12,422 nt of DNA from JAUVRX01 sp049664225 (GTDB taxonomy: Bacteria; Acidobacteriota; Thermoanaerobaculia; Multivoradales; JAHEKO01): assembly GCA_049664225.1 (NCBI GenBank), contig JBATEX010000029.1:1-12422 (forward strand). The letters run 5' to 3'. Below are positions 1 to 7,011 of the stretch, one piece after another. Within the stretch, counting starts at the first letter, position 1. Every line of letters begins with the position of its first letter. The notes under the pieces were generated by a model, which saw nothing but the letters and a program-made list of their open reading frames with translations, ran no database searches and was not told the DNA's origin. The translations under genes were made by a program, and so were the position numbers.

Positions 1-110
1 CGTCGGACCCCCGCACTATCAGGCCTGTTAGCCCAGGACCCGACCCCAAGCCCCCAAAGAACGGACGGACGTAGTCCGGACGCTTCAATCCCTAAGCCCT
101 CAAGGATCGG

Positions 111-126
111 CTGGCACAAGTGCCAG
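111..126. promoter_or_regulatory. 16-bp inverted repeat upstream of the MBOAT gene (possible operator)
   Basis: CTGGCAC and GTGCCAG form perfect 7-bp arms around a 2-base AA centre, about 80 bases before the chosen MBOAT start. The size and symmetry fit a dimeric repressor site better than a terminator, because there is no T-tract and the loop is very short. No -35/-10 pair could be recognised near it, so the regulatory role is inference. The rest of 1-206 holds only two further short palindromes (CAGGCCTG at 20-27 and a CGGAC/GTCCG dyad at 66-78) and no recognisable gene. Confidence 0.3.
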
Positions 127-206
127 ACGCCTCAACCCCCAATGCCCCAGTACCCTGTGACCGCCCGTTTGGAGCGGACACAGATACACTGGGGCATACC
201 AGGCTC

Positions 207-1664
207 ATGGTTTTCAGCTCCCATCTCTTCGTCTTCTACTTCCTGCCCCTGGCGCTGGCGATCTACTACCTCCTGCCCAGGCGGGGCAAGCATCTCGGGC
301 TGACACTGACGAGCTATCTCTTCTATGGCTGGGCCAATCCGGCCTTCATGGGACTCATGCTGGCGTCCACGGTGGTGGACTACTTCTGTGGCCTGACCAT
401 CGCCAGCCAGGGTCAGGGATCGTTCTTCCAACCGCCGAAACCCTTGACAAGAAACGGTCCCAGGACTCGGCGCCAGAAGACGGCCGTCGTTGTTTCGGTC
501 GTCTCCAACTTGTCTCTGCTGGGGTTCTTCAAGTACTTCAATTTTGCGGTCGACAATCTGGGCAGCCTGTTCACTCTGCTCGGATTGGAGATCGCAGGGT
601 TGGACACCGTGATGCGCGTGGTGCTGCCGCTCGGCATCAGCTTCTACACCTTCCAATCCATGAGCTACACGATCGACGTCTACCGTGGGGACGCCAGCGC
701 ATTGAGGAACTTCGTGGACTTTGCCTGCTACGTGTCGCTCTTCCCCCAGTTGGTCGCGGGTCCCATCATCCGCTTCTCTGAGATCGACGATCAACTGCTG
801 AGCCGCAGCCACACGGTTGCCAAGTTTGCGCGTGGCGTCGCCTTCTTCAGCTTGGGTTTGGCCAAGAAGATCCTCCTTGCCAACCCCTGCGGCAAGGTCG
901 CCGATTCCGTCTTCGATGCAGCCTCGGCGCTGCCTCTCGATGCCTGGTTCGGTGCCCTGGCCTACTCCTTCCAGATCTACTTCGACTTCAGTGGCTACAC
1001 GGATATGGCGATCGGTCTCGGCCTCATGCTGGGGTTCGTGTTTCCCAAGAATTTCGACTCGCCCTACAAGGCCGAGTCCATAACCGATTTCTGGCGCCGG
1101 TGGCACATCTCGCTTTCGACCTGGCTGCGCGACTATCTCTACATCCCACTCGGGGGCAATCAGCGGGGGCCTCGGCGTACCTTCGTCAATCTGTTCGTGG
1201 TCATGCTGCTGGGTGGTTTGTGGCACGGCGCAGCCTGGCATTTCGTGCTGTGGGGCGGCTTCCACGGTCTGCTGCTGGCGTGGGAGCGGATGAGAGGTCG
1301 GCGCGGATTGTTCGAAGCGCTGCCGAGACCCTTGAGAGTTGCCGGGACGTTTCTGCTGGTCTTGCTCTCGTGGGTGCTGTTTCGGGCCGACAGCCTGGAC
1401 CGCTCGATCGCCTACTTCTCCAACATGGTGGGGATGGGACCGCGATTCGACGGCTCGGGGCTGCTGGGTGGGATCCTCTACCAGCCCTTCTACCTGCTCA
1501 CCCTCATGAGCGCGGCAACGGTTACCTGGTTGGCACCGCAGACCTGGGACTGGACTCGGCGCCTGGGTCCGATCAAGGTGTCGATCTGTCTGGCTCTCCT
1601 CTGGGCGGCCCTGGCAATGATGACCGGTCAGGAGTACAACCCCTTCATCTACTTCATCTTCTGA
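207..1664 (+). CDS. MBOAT family O-acyltransferase (AlgI-like)
   Basis: A 485-residue polytopic inner-membrane protein of the membrane-bound O-acyltransferase family, closest in style to AlgI/PatA/DltB. These proteins move acyl (usually acetyl) groups from a cytoplasmic donor across the membrane to a periplasmic partner that modifies a polysaccharide. Visible hallmarks are the N-terminal FSSHLFVFYFLPLALAIYYL helix, FPQLVAGPIIRF, the YFDFSGYTDMAIG block, DFWRRWHISLSTWLRDYLYIPLGG (H300) and GGLWHGAAWHFVLWGGFHG. In the last, H340 is the family's invariant active-site histidine. The length matches AlgI-type members. A longer GTG start at 120 is open, but it adds 29 polar, Pro-rich residues ahead of a typical MBOAT N-terminus. 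ATG 207 is therefore preferred, although its only SD-like base run is a weak AGG 3 bases upstream. The stop lies 2 nt before the AlgX-like gene, as expected for AlgI/AlgX-type pairs. The exact acyl group and polymer cannot be read from sequence. Confidence 0.95.
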   Translation: MVFSSHLFVFYFLPLALAIYYLLPRRGKHLGLTLTSYLFYGWANPAFMGLMLASTVVDYFCGLTIASQGQGSFFQPPKPLTRNGPRTRRQKTAVVVSVVSNLSLLGFFKYFNFAVDNLGSLFTLLGLEIAGLDTVMRVVLPLGISFYTFQSMSYTIDVYRGDASALRNFVDFACYVSLFPQLVAGPIIRFSEIDDQLLSRSHTVAKFARGVAFFSLGLAKKILLANPCGKVADSVFDAASALPLDAWFGALAYSFQIYFDFSGYTDMAIGLGLMLGFVFPKNFDSPYKAESITDFWRRWHISLSTWLRDYLYIPLGGNQRGPRRTFVNLFVVMLLGGLWHGAAWHFVLWGGFHGLLLAWERMRGRRGLFEALPRPLRVAGTFLLVLLSWVLFRADSLDRSIAYFSNMVGMGPRFDGSGLLGGILYQPFYLLTLMSAATVTWLAPQTWDWTRRLGPIKVSICLALLWAALAMMTGQEYNPFIYFIF

Positions 1665-1666
1665 TC

Positions 1667-2992
1667 ATGACGATGCTCCCCCCCAGAGAACAGCAGGCCC
1701 TACGAGAGGTAGGGCGTACCGCCATCTCGGCCCCGGTGAGCTGGACTCTGGTGCTGTTGTTTCTGCTGACCATCGCTTCCGTGGGTCTCTTGGAGTCTGT
1801 TGTCGAAGACTCTCACCACGGTGACGCAGCCGAGGAGTCGGCTGGGGATCAGTGGCCGGGCTTGTGGCGGGAGTTTGCGGCGGGTGTCTCAGACAGCTTC
1901 CGGGCGATCAGAAGTGAGGGTCTGATCACGGCCAACCACCAGCTTCAACTGACGATGGACGAGTTCGAAGTCCGGTTGGAGGAGGAGTCGTTTCTGCGGC
2001 GCGCCGTCCTGCCGCCGCTTCAGGGATTCCTCTCCAGCTACCTCGGTGTCGGCAACGAGCAGGCCTATCTGGGTCGGTCGGATTGGCTCTTCTATCGTCC
2101 CGATGTGGACTACGTGACGGGCCGGGGCTTCCTCGAAGAGGACGTGCAGCGAGCCAGGATCCTGCAGAGTGATCCCTGGGCCGATCCACCTCGACCGGAT
2201 CCGATCCCCGCCCTGCGTCAGCTCGAAGCCGAGCTGCAGGCCAGGGGGGTTCACCTGCTCCTGCTACCCACGCCGGTAAAGCCCGTTCTGGAGCCGGGTT
2301 CCTTTTCGCGGCGATTCTCTGCAGGTTCACCTCCGCTCCAGAATCCGTCCTACGAGGAGTTCTGTCGGCGACTCGGCAACAACGGGATCGATTTCCTGGA
2401 TGTGGCTCCAGATCTCTGGAGGATGAGGCAGGCCGGCTCGGAGCGCCAGTACCTGCGAACCGATACCCACTGGGCCCCCGAAGCCGTCGAACAAGTGGCG
2501 CTGTCTCTGAGTCGACGTCTGATCGATCGCGGCTTGACCGGCAAGCCTGTGGCCGGCGCCTACTTTCAGCGTCAGGGCGAGGTCGAGAACCTGGGGGACA
2601 TCGCCCGCATGCTCACTCCGACTCCGGCGCAAACCGAGCGATGGCGCCAACGGGTGACCAGCCACCGCGTCGTCGATGCGTCCGGCCGTCCCTGGCGGAG
2701 TGATCCTCGGGCCGAGGTTCTGTTGCTCGGCGACAGCTTCAGCAACATCTACTCCGACCCGAGCCTCGGATGGGGAATCGGGGCAGGTCTCGCCGAGCAG
2801 CTGAGCTTCTTCCTCCAGAAGCCGGTAGACAAGATTGCGCTCAACGCCGGCGGGGCGCTGGCCGCACGCAGGGCACTTCGACGACATCGGCTCGGTTCGA
2901 CCGGGAGGCTCGAGGGCAAGCGAGTCGTGATCTACCAGTTCGCGGTCCGCGAGTTGCGGCAGGGTGACTGGCGCCTCCTGGGCGTCGACTAA
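1667..2992 (+). CDS. AlgX/AlgJ-like SGNH O-acetyltransferase, membrane anchored
   Basis: 441 residues. A short basic N-terminus precedes one hydrophobic segment (about residues 24-42), which suggests a signal anchor with a periplasmic body. The body carries the AlgX/AlgJ pattern: a SDWLFYRPDVDYVTG block near residue 140, LLLLPTPVKPVLEPG at about 195-210, TDTHW with D266 and H268, and LLLGDSFSN with D356 and S357. Asp-His plus Ser is the expected catalytic set of this SGNH family, whose members pass acetyl groups from the MBOAT partner to sugars. The protein ends just after VVIYQFAVRELRQGDW, so it has no C-terminal carbohydrate-binding module like that of AlgX and is nearer AlgJ in build. The start is ATG 1667, 2 nt after the MBOAT stop. 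A second in-frame ATG lies at 1673, and no clear SD is seen, so translational coupling is likely. The open frame extends upstream to 1100, but that part only shadows the MBOAT gene. The polymer acted on is unknown. Confidence 0.88.
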   Translation: MTMLPPREQQALREVGRTAISAPVSWTLVLLFLLTIASVGLLESVVEDSHHGDAAEESAGDQWPGLWREFAAGVSDSFRAIRSEGLITANHQLQLTMDEFEVRLEEESFLRRAVLPPLQGFLSSYLGVGNEQAYLGRSDWLFYRPDVDYVTGRGFLEEDVQRARILQSDPWADPPRPDPIPALRQLEAELQARGVHLLLLPTPVKPVLEPGSFSRRFSAGSPPLQNPSYEEFCRRLGNNGIDFLDVAPDLWRMRQAGSERQYLRTDTHWAPEAVEQVALSLSRRLIDRGLTGKPVAGAYFQRQGEVENLGDIARMLTPTPAQTERWRQRVTSHRVVDASGRPWRSDPRAEVLLLGDSFSNIYSDPSLGWGIGAGLAEQLSFFLQKPVDKIALNAGGALAARRALRRHRLGSTGRLEGKRVVIYQFAVRELRQGDWRLLGVD

Positions 2993-3002
2993 CATAGATC
3001 CC

Positions 3003-4688
3003 ATGAGGCGACAGATGAGAGGGCCGGCTCGGTTCTGGGTGCCGGTGGCGTGTGTGGCTGTGGTCGCTCTTCTGGCTGGTTGCGGCCTTCGCCAGTCTCC
3101 CCCGTCCGGTGGCTTCGATCCTCAGCCGACGCGCGGCTACATCCTGATCTCGATCGACACGCTGCGCGCCGACCACCTTGGGGCCTACGGCTATGACCGC
3201 GATACCAGCCCCTTTCTCGACTCCCTTGCTGCCAGCGGCACTCTCTTCGAGCGGGCTGTCGTCCAGTACCCTTCGACGCTGACCTCGCACATGTCGATCT
3301 TCACCGGCCTCTATCCCCAGGAGCATGAGGTGCTGCCTCCCTCGACGGTGCTCTCGGGTGAGATCGAGACCCTTCCCGAGATCTTCCAACGACATGGGTT
3401 TAGGACCGCCGGCCATACCGAGGGCGGGTTCATGGCCGGGGGGTACGGATTCGCCCGTGGATTCGATGAGTTCACCGATACAGCTTACGGCTCCGACACA
3501 GATGTCGAGCGGACATTCAGGAGAGGGCTCGACTCTCTGCAATCACTGGAGGCGGATGAGCCCTTTTTTCTGTTTCTCCACACCTATGCCGTCCACGATC
3601 CTTACGAACCGCCTGAGCGTTTTCGTTCCCTGTTCTGGCAGGGAGCCGTCCCGGAGATCGCCGACTCGAGCGGGGAGTTCCTGCGCCGGGTCAACCGGGG
3701 TGACCAGCAAGTGCCGCCGGAAACCCTGCGTTACTACGAAGCCCAGTACGACGCCACGATTCGCTATGTGGACGAGGTGCTGCAGCGGTTCGTTGGGGAG
3801 CTCGAGGAGCTGGGCCTGGTCGAAGACACGACCCTGATCGTCACCTCGGACCATGGAGAGGAGTTTGGCGAACACGGCAAGGTGGCCCACACTCAGGTCT
3901 ATCCGGAATGCCTGGTGGTGCCGTTGCTCGTCGTCCATCCGCAACAGAGCGACGGAATGCGGATAGCGGACCTGGTCGAAACGGTGGATCTGGCGCCGAC
4001 ACTTCTCGAGTTGGCGGGAATCGAAGCTGCAGACTCGATTTCAGGCAGGAGCCTGGTAGGCGCCTTGAGGGGTGACAGACGCGAAGACCCCACCAGTCAA
4101 GCCTACGCCGAGGTCCTGGATGAAGAAAGAGCGCAGAGCCTGATGACGCACGATCCTGGAGCCTTCCTGCAGCTCCTCATGGTGGAGCCCGAGCCCGATC
4201 CCGTCGGTCCCTGGATTCGCCACTCCTTTACGCTCGACACCGAAGAGGCTTTGGTGGAGTTCGAAGCTCACAGCTTTCACCAACCCCGACGTATCCAGGT
4301 CACAGTCGACGGTTCGCCACTCGATGAGTTCGAGCTCGGGCCTGATTGGCAGCCTGTGACGCTGGAGCTTCCAGGCAGGCGACGACAGATCCGCCGGGTC
4401 AGGCTGGAGGCCGACGGCTGCATCTCTCCGGCGGAGGTCGGCGAGAGCACTGATGATCGTTGTCTGGCCTTCCAGACCCGCGGCCTGGACCCGATACGGC
4501 ACGAGCTCTACGACTTGCGCAGCGACCCGCTGGCGCAGAAGGACCTTTTCAAGGAGCGTGAGAGTCTCCGCCGCAGGCTGACCGGGCGATTGTCAGCCCT
4601 GCGGTGGACTTCTCGAGCCGAACCAGGTCAGCAGGAGCTGTCCGAGGAAGACGAGGCCGCTTTGCGGGCTCTCGGCTATCTGGATTGA
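3003..4688 (+). CDS. Sulfatase-like (alkaline phosphatase superfamily) lipoprotein with Thr at the nucleophile position
   Basis: 561 residues. The N-terminus is a lipoprotein signal, with a basic start, a hydrophobic run and LLAGC (C27 lipidated), so the enzyme should sit at the periplasmic face of a membrane. The sulfatase fold shows ISIDTLRADHLGAYGYDR (metal-ligand D52), then TLTSHMSIFTGLYP, TSDHGEEFGEHG (D283, H284), GKVAHT (K293, H296) and the C-terminal ELYDLRSDPLAQKDL. Anchored on the TG at 101-102, T92 takes the place of the formylglycine Cys/Ser of C-x-P-x-R, and H96 replaces the Arg. A standard FGly sulfatase is therefore unlikely. A phosphate, phosphodiester or phosphotransferase reaction with Thr as nucleophile is an alternative. 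Residues about 403-492 are a beta-rich insert before the end. ATG 3015 is a real alternative start, since GAGG lies 6 nt upstream and still leaves a signal peptide. The gene follows the AlgX-like gene by 10 nt and its 3' end overlaps the opposing gene. Confidence 0.88.
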   Translation: MRRQMRGPARFWVPVACVAVVALLAGCGLRQSPPSGGFDPQPTRGYILISIDTLRADHLGAYGYDRDTSPFLDSLAASGTLFERAVVQYPSTLTSHMSIFTGLYPQEHEVLPPSTVLSGEIETLPEIFQRHGFRTAGHTEGGFMAGGYGFARGFDEFTDTAYGSDTDVERTFRRGLDSLQSLEADEPFFLFLHTYAVHDPYEPPERFRSLFWQGAVPEIADSSGEFLRRVNRGDQQVPPETLRYYEAQYDATIRYVDEVLQRFVGELEELGLVEDTTLIVTSDHGEEFGEHGKVAHTQVYPECLVVPLLVVHPQQSDGMRIADLVETVDLAPTLLELAGIEAADSISGRSLVGALRGDRREDPTSQAYAEVLDEERAQSLMTHDPGAFLQLLMVEPEPDPVGPWIRHSFTLDTEEALVEFEAHSFHQPRRIQVTVDGSPLDEFELGPDWQPVTLELPGRRRQIRRVRLEADGCISPAEVGESTDDRCLAFQTRGLDPIRHELYDLRSDPLAQKDLFKERESLRRRLTGRLSALRWTSRAEPGQQELSEEDEAALRALGYLD

Positions 4689-6523
4689 GAATAGGCGGTG
4701 CCGCCGCCGCTTGGAGTGGCCTCCTCAGTCGAATCAGGTCGCATCCTGGGCGGCAGGCGCTTCCCGAGGTAGCGGACATCGGCCGTCACCTCTGCGCCGG
4801 CAGGATCGACGATCTCGAGGCGAACGCTACGAACGTTGTAGCTCGCATCACCTTCCCACCAGAACCCATGTCGCCTCCAGGTTGGCGAGAGGCTGACTGC
4901 CAGAACCCCTGGCGCTATTTCGACCGACCCGTCGAGAGGGTAGGTGTCGCTCCTCTGCCAATCGGTAACTTCGAGCACGGCCCGAGGCGAGCTGCTTTGG
5001 ACCGCGAGCTTGAGAGTCTCTCCCGGCCAGGAAGTCGCGACCACGAGCTCGGCAGCCGGCATCTTCGAGCTCAGGCGGAAGCTCTGAGTGCCAATCCCGG
5101 CGAAGGGATCGACGAAACGTACAAAATCTCGCCTCCAGTATCGGGACTCGATGCCGTCGATGTTCTTGGCCGTCGACTCGAAGGGCAGGAGGCGAAAGAG
5201 TCCGGCGTGAGCATGGCTTTGGCTGGAGGAGCCCAGGTCCCGGGTGAGGGACACCGAATAGAGGCCCGAGCTCCAGAATCCCAGTGCCAGGATCCAGGCC
5301 ACCGCCAAGAGGCGGGGTGAAGGCAGCTGCCGTAGTGCGAGGAGAATCGCCGGCAGTGTCACCAGGAAGTAGCGATTGCCGAGGAAAGTCGAGCCGCCGA
5401 AGTAGTTCTCCGGCATCCAGAGGAGATAGAAGGCTGCCACTGCACCGGCAGCGGCGAGCAGCGGCAGGACCACGCCGTTCGGTCGCCTGGCGGCATGGAA
5501 GAGGAGCACCAGGGCGACGGGGAAGTAGGCCAGAAGGCCGGTGTGACGACCCAGAAAGAAATAGACCAGGGAGTAGGCCGAGCGCCTCGGTTCGAAGCTC
5601 GGGAGCCAGGAGGCGGACTGGGTCGCCGGGCTGGTGGAGAACCGCTCAGTAGCCTCGTCGCCCTCGACCCCGGCCGGGTAGCCGGTGCTGGCGTTGAAGC
5701 TCGAGCGAACCGCCTTGTACGGATTCGCAGTTCCGAGGAAGTGCTGGGTGGCTCCACTGACCAGGGCGAATGCCGCCAAAGTCAGCGCTGCGACGACCAT
5801 GGAGTGCCGGTACCGCCGATAGAGGACTGCGATGAGCACCGGAGCCGCAGCCAGGGCGGCGGTGCTGAACCGCATCGAGACTGCTGCACCCAGCAGGAAG
5901 CCTCCGATGGCCGGAGTCAGTATGGGTCGATGCCGGTCCTCTTCGAACTGGACCTCCACAGGCAATGGCAGCCCCCTGAGGGCGAGGCTCAGGCCTGCCA
6001 GAACCATCGCGGCCTGGGCGAGGTCGCTCATCATCCATCCGAGATAGGGCAGCAGGACGCTGCAGAACACCGCGGTCGCCAGGGTCCAGAAGCTGTGCCG
6101 TGCCGAGCCGAGCCGTCGCAGATAGAGCCAGGCCAGGAGCAGTGCCAAGCCCAGCAGCACCCCGTTGGTCGCCAGCATTCCAGCCTCGCCGAACAGCGAA
6201 AACAGGGGTGCCGCCATCAGTGGGTAGAGGATCGGTTTCGAGTAGGTGATCCCGCGCTCGGTACTCTGCAGGATGACCGCAGGGGTCGGTCCGACCTGGC
6301 GTTCCTCGAGCCTTTGAAGGTCGCCCTCATCGAAGATCAGATCGCCGTCGTGAACCAGGCTCGAGGCCATGGCGACGAAAGTCCCTTCGTCTCCCCACAG
6401 CCGCTCGGAAGCCGCTTTGCGCGCCTGCAAAGCCACCAGAATCGAGAGCACGATGGCGATGGCAACGCCACCGACTACGGTGGATGGTGACCAGGAGCGG
6501 GTACCTGTTCGCGAGACGCGCAC
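4676..6523 (-). CDS. Polytopic membrane protein, GT-C/GT39-like glycosyltransferase, with C-terminal soluble domain
   Basis: 615 residues. The first transmembrane segment is about residues 14-33. It is followed by RLWGDEGTFVAMASSLVHDG, an Asp-Glu pair (D45, E46) in the first extracytoplasmic loop as in GT39/ArnT-type GT-C enzymes that use polyprenyl-phosphate sugars. Roughly ten more hydrophobic segments follow, with a late ENYFGGSTFLGNRYFLVTLPA motif common in this protein class. After about residue 430 the chain becomes soluble and beta-rich with no further membrane segment, probably periplasmic. GTG 6523 is the most upstream usable start; the frame upstream reaches a stop at 6578-6580 with no ATG between. 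No good SD is visible. The gene is transcribed alone, convergent with the sulfatase-like gene and divergent from the Trm112-like gene. The general glycosyltransferase class is inferred from the topology and acidic motif. Sugar, acceptor and even enzymatic activity are unproven. Confidence 0.7.
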   Translation of the reverse strand: MRVSRTGTRSWSPSTVVGGVAIAIVLSILVALQARKAASERLWGDEGTFVAMASSLVHDGDLIFDEGDLQRLEERQVGPTPAVILQSTERGITYSKPILYPLMAAPLFSLFGEAGMLATNGVLLGLALLLAWLYLRRLGSARHSFWTLATAVFCSVLLPYLGWMMSDLAQAAMVLAGLSLALRGLPLPVEVQFEEDRHRPILTPAIGGFLLGAAVSMRFSTAALAAAPVLIAVLYRRYRHSMVVAALTLAAFALVSGATQHFLGTANPYKAVRSSFNASTGYPAGVEGDEATERFSTSPATQSASWLPSFEPRRSAYSLVYFFLGRHTGLLAYFPVALVLLFHAARRPNGVVLPLLAAAGAVAAFYLLWMPENYFGGSTFLGNRYFLVTLPAILLALRQLPSPRLLAVAWILALGFWSSGLYSVSLTRDLGSSSQSHAHAGLFRLLPFESTAKNIDGIESRYWRRDFVRFVDPFAGIGTQSFRLSSKMPAAELVVATSWPGETLKLAVQSSSPRAVLEVTDWQRSDTYPLDGSVEIAPGVLAVSLSPTWRRHGFWWEGDASYNVRSVRLEIVDPAGAEVTADVRYLGKRLPPRMRPDSTEEATPSGGGTAYSQSR

Positions 6524-6574
6524 TGTGGGACGGGACCGGGCAGATCGCCACGAGTCTACCGGGAAAGCCGAGCC

Positions 6575-6602
6575 ATGTTAATGAGCACTGACCACGTGTC
6601 TA
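6575..6602 (-). promoter_or_regulatory. Candidate sigma-70-type promoter for the GT39-like gene
   Basis: Read on the minus strand, TAGACA (6597-6602) matches TTGACA at 5 of 6 bases. It is followed after 16 bases by TAACAT (6575-6580), which matches 4 of 6 of TATAAT. Transcription would begin near 6568 and leave a leader of about 45 nt before GTG 6523. The spacing is good but the -10 is imperfect. A CACGTG palindrome at 6593-6598 lies beside the -35. Confidence 0.35.
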
Positions 6603-6659
6603 CTGCTGTGTGTGGAGAATTCTCGAGGCTTCCGGCTCCGAGTTTGGTGCGATGGCTTG

Positions 6660-6668
6660 TGCTATTCT
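6660..6668 (+). promoter_or_regulatory. Possible extended -10 element for the Trm112-like gene
   Basis: TGCTATTCT matches an extended -10 (TGn followed by a TATAAT-like hexamer, 4 of 6). No -35 is found at normal spacing; TTGGTG at 6644-6649 is only 13 bases away. A start near 6675 would leave a leader of only about 14 nt, with the AAAGG ribosome-binding stretch at its very 5' end, so this call is weak. Confidence 0.25.
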
Positions 6669-6688
6669 GCCACCAAAGGTAAACGCAT

Positions 6689-6940
6689 ATGGCTATCGAC
6701 CCGGATCTCCTCGAAATTCTCGTCTGTCCGCAGACCAAGGGTGACCTCGAGTTGGTGGATCTGCCGCCCGAGCTCTGCCGACAGCTGGTGGCGAAGTACC
6801 AGGAGCACTTTCGGGAGGAAGTGCCCGTGGTCGAGAAGGGCCTCTACTCTCCGGATTCGGAACTCGTGTACCCGATTGTCTCCGACATTCCCATCATGCT
6901 CGTAGATGAAGCCCTGCCGGCCTCGGCGATCGGGCGCTGA
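6689..6940 (+). CDS. Trm112-like (UPF0434/YcaR-type) small protein
   Basis: 83 residues. The N-terminal IDPDLLEILVCPQTKGDLELV and the C-terminal ELVYPIVSDIPIMLVDEA match the two ends of the Trm112/YcaR family, whose eukaryotic and archaeal members activate methyltransferases. Bacterial roles are poorly defined. The usual CPxC pair is reduced to one cysteine (C13, with T16 in the second position). The second Cys cluster before YPI is also absent, so a classical zinc-ribbon site is unlikely. The middle (PPELCRQLVAKYQEHFREEVPVVEKG) is longer and more charged than in short YcaR proteins. ATG 6689 has AAAGG about 9 nt upstream, the clearest ribosome-binding site in the window. It lies 71 nt ahead of tlyA on the same strand, so a functional link to that methyltransferase is conceivable, but this is only inferred from position. 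Confidence 0.82.
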   Translation: MAIDPDLLEILVCPQTKGDLELVDLPPELCRQLVAKYQEHFREEVPVVEKGLYSPDSELVYPIVSDIPIMLVDEALPASAIGR

Positions 6941-7011
6941 GCTTGCCGCTGCGGGATCGAGACCTGCGACGACTCCGAATCACACTTAGAGAACAATCGG
7001 GCCCATGAAGC

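Noticed and set aside
112..126. Sigma-54 promoter suggested by TGGCAC
   Set aside because: The -24-like half is present, but no GC of a TTGCA-type -12 element occurs at the required distance on either strand.
120..206. GTG 120 as the start of the MBOAT gene
   Set aside because: It would add 29 polar, Pro-rich residues that do not look like the family's N-terminus. ATG 207 begins exactly at the usual first helix.
132..1265. 377-codon open frame on the minus strand opposite the MBOAT gene
   Set aside because: Low-complexity, His/Glu/Gln-rich translation with no family motifs, fully antisense to a clear MBOAT gene. It is a by-product of high GC content.
1100..1666. N-terminal extension of the AlgX-like frame
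   Set aside because: It lies wholly inside the MBOAT gene in another frame and reads as Arg/Ala-rich shadow sequence. ATG 1667 immediately precedes a typical signal anchor.
2964..3002. Upstream GTG start of the sulfatase-like gene
   Set aside because: It overlaps the AlgX-like coding end and would place 13 residues before a standard lipoprotein signal peptide.
2841..3542. Minus-strand frame spanning the junction of the AlgX-like and sulfatase-like genes
   Set aside because: It is antisense to two well-supported genes and has no recognisable motifs.
5495..6490. 331-codon plus-strand frame opposite the GT39-like gene
   Set aside because: Translation is rich in Gln, Arg and Gly with no fold signal. 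The minus-strand frame has clear membrane helices and a GT-C acidic motif.
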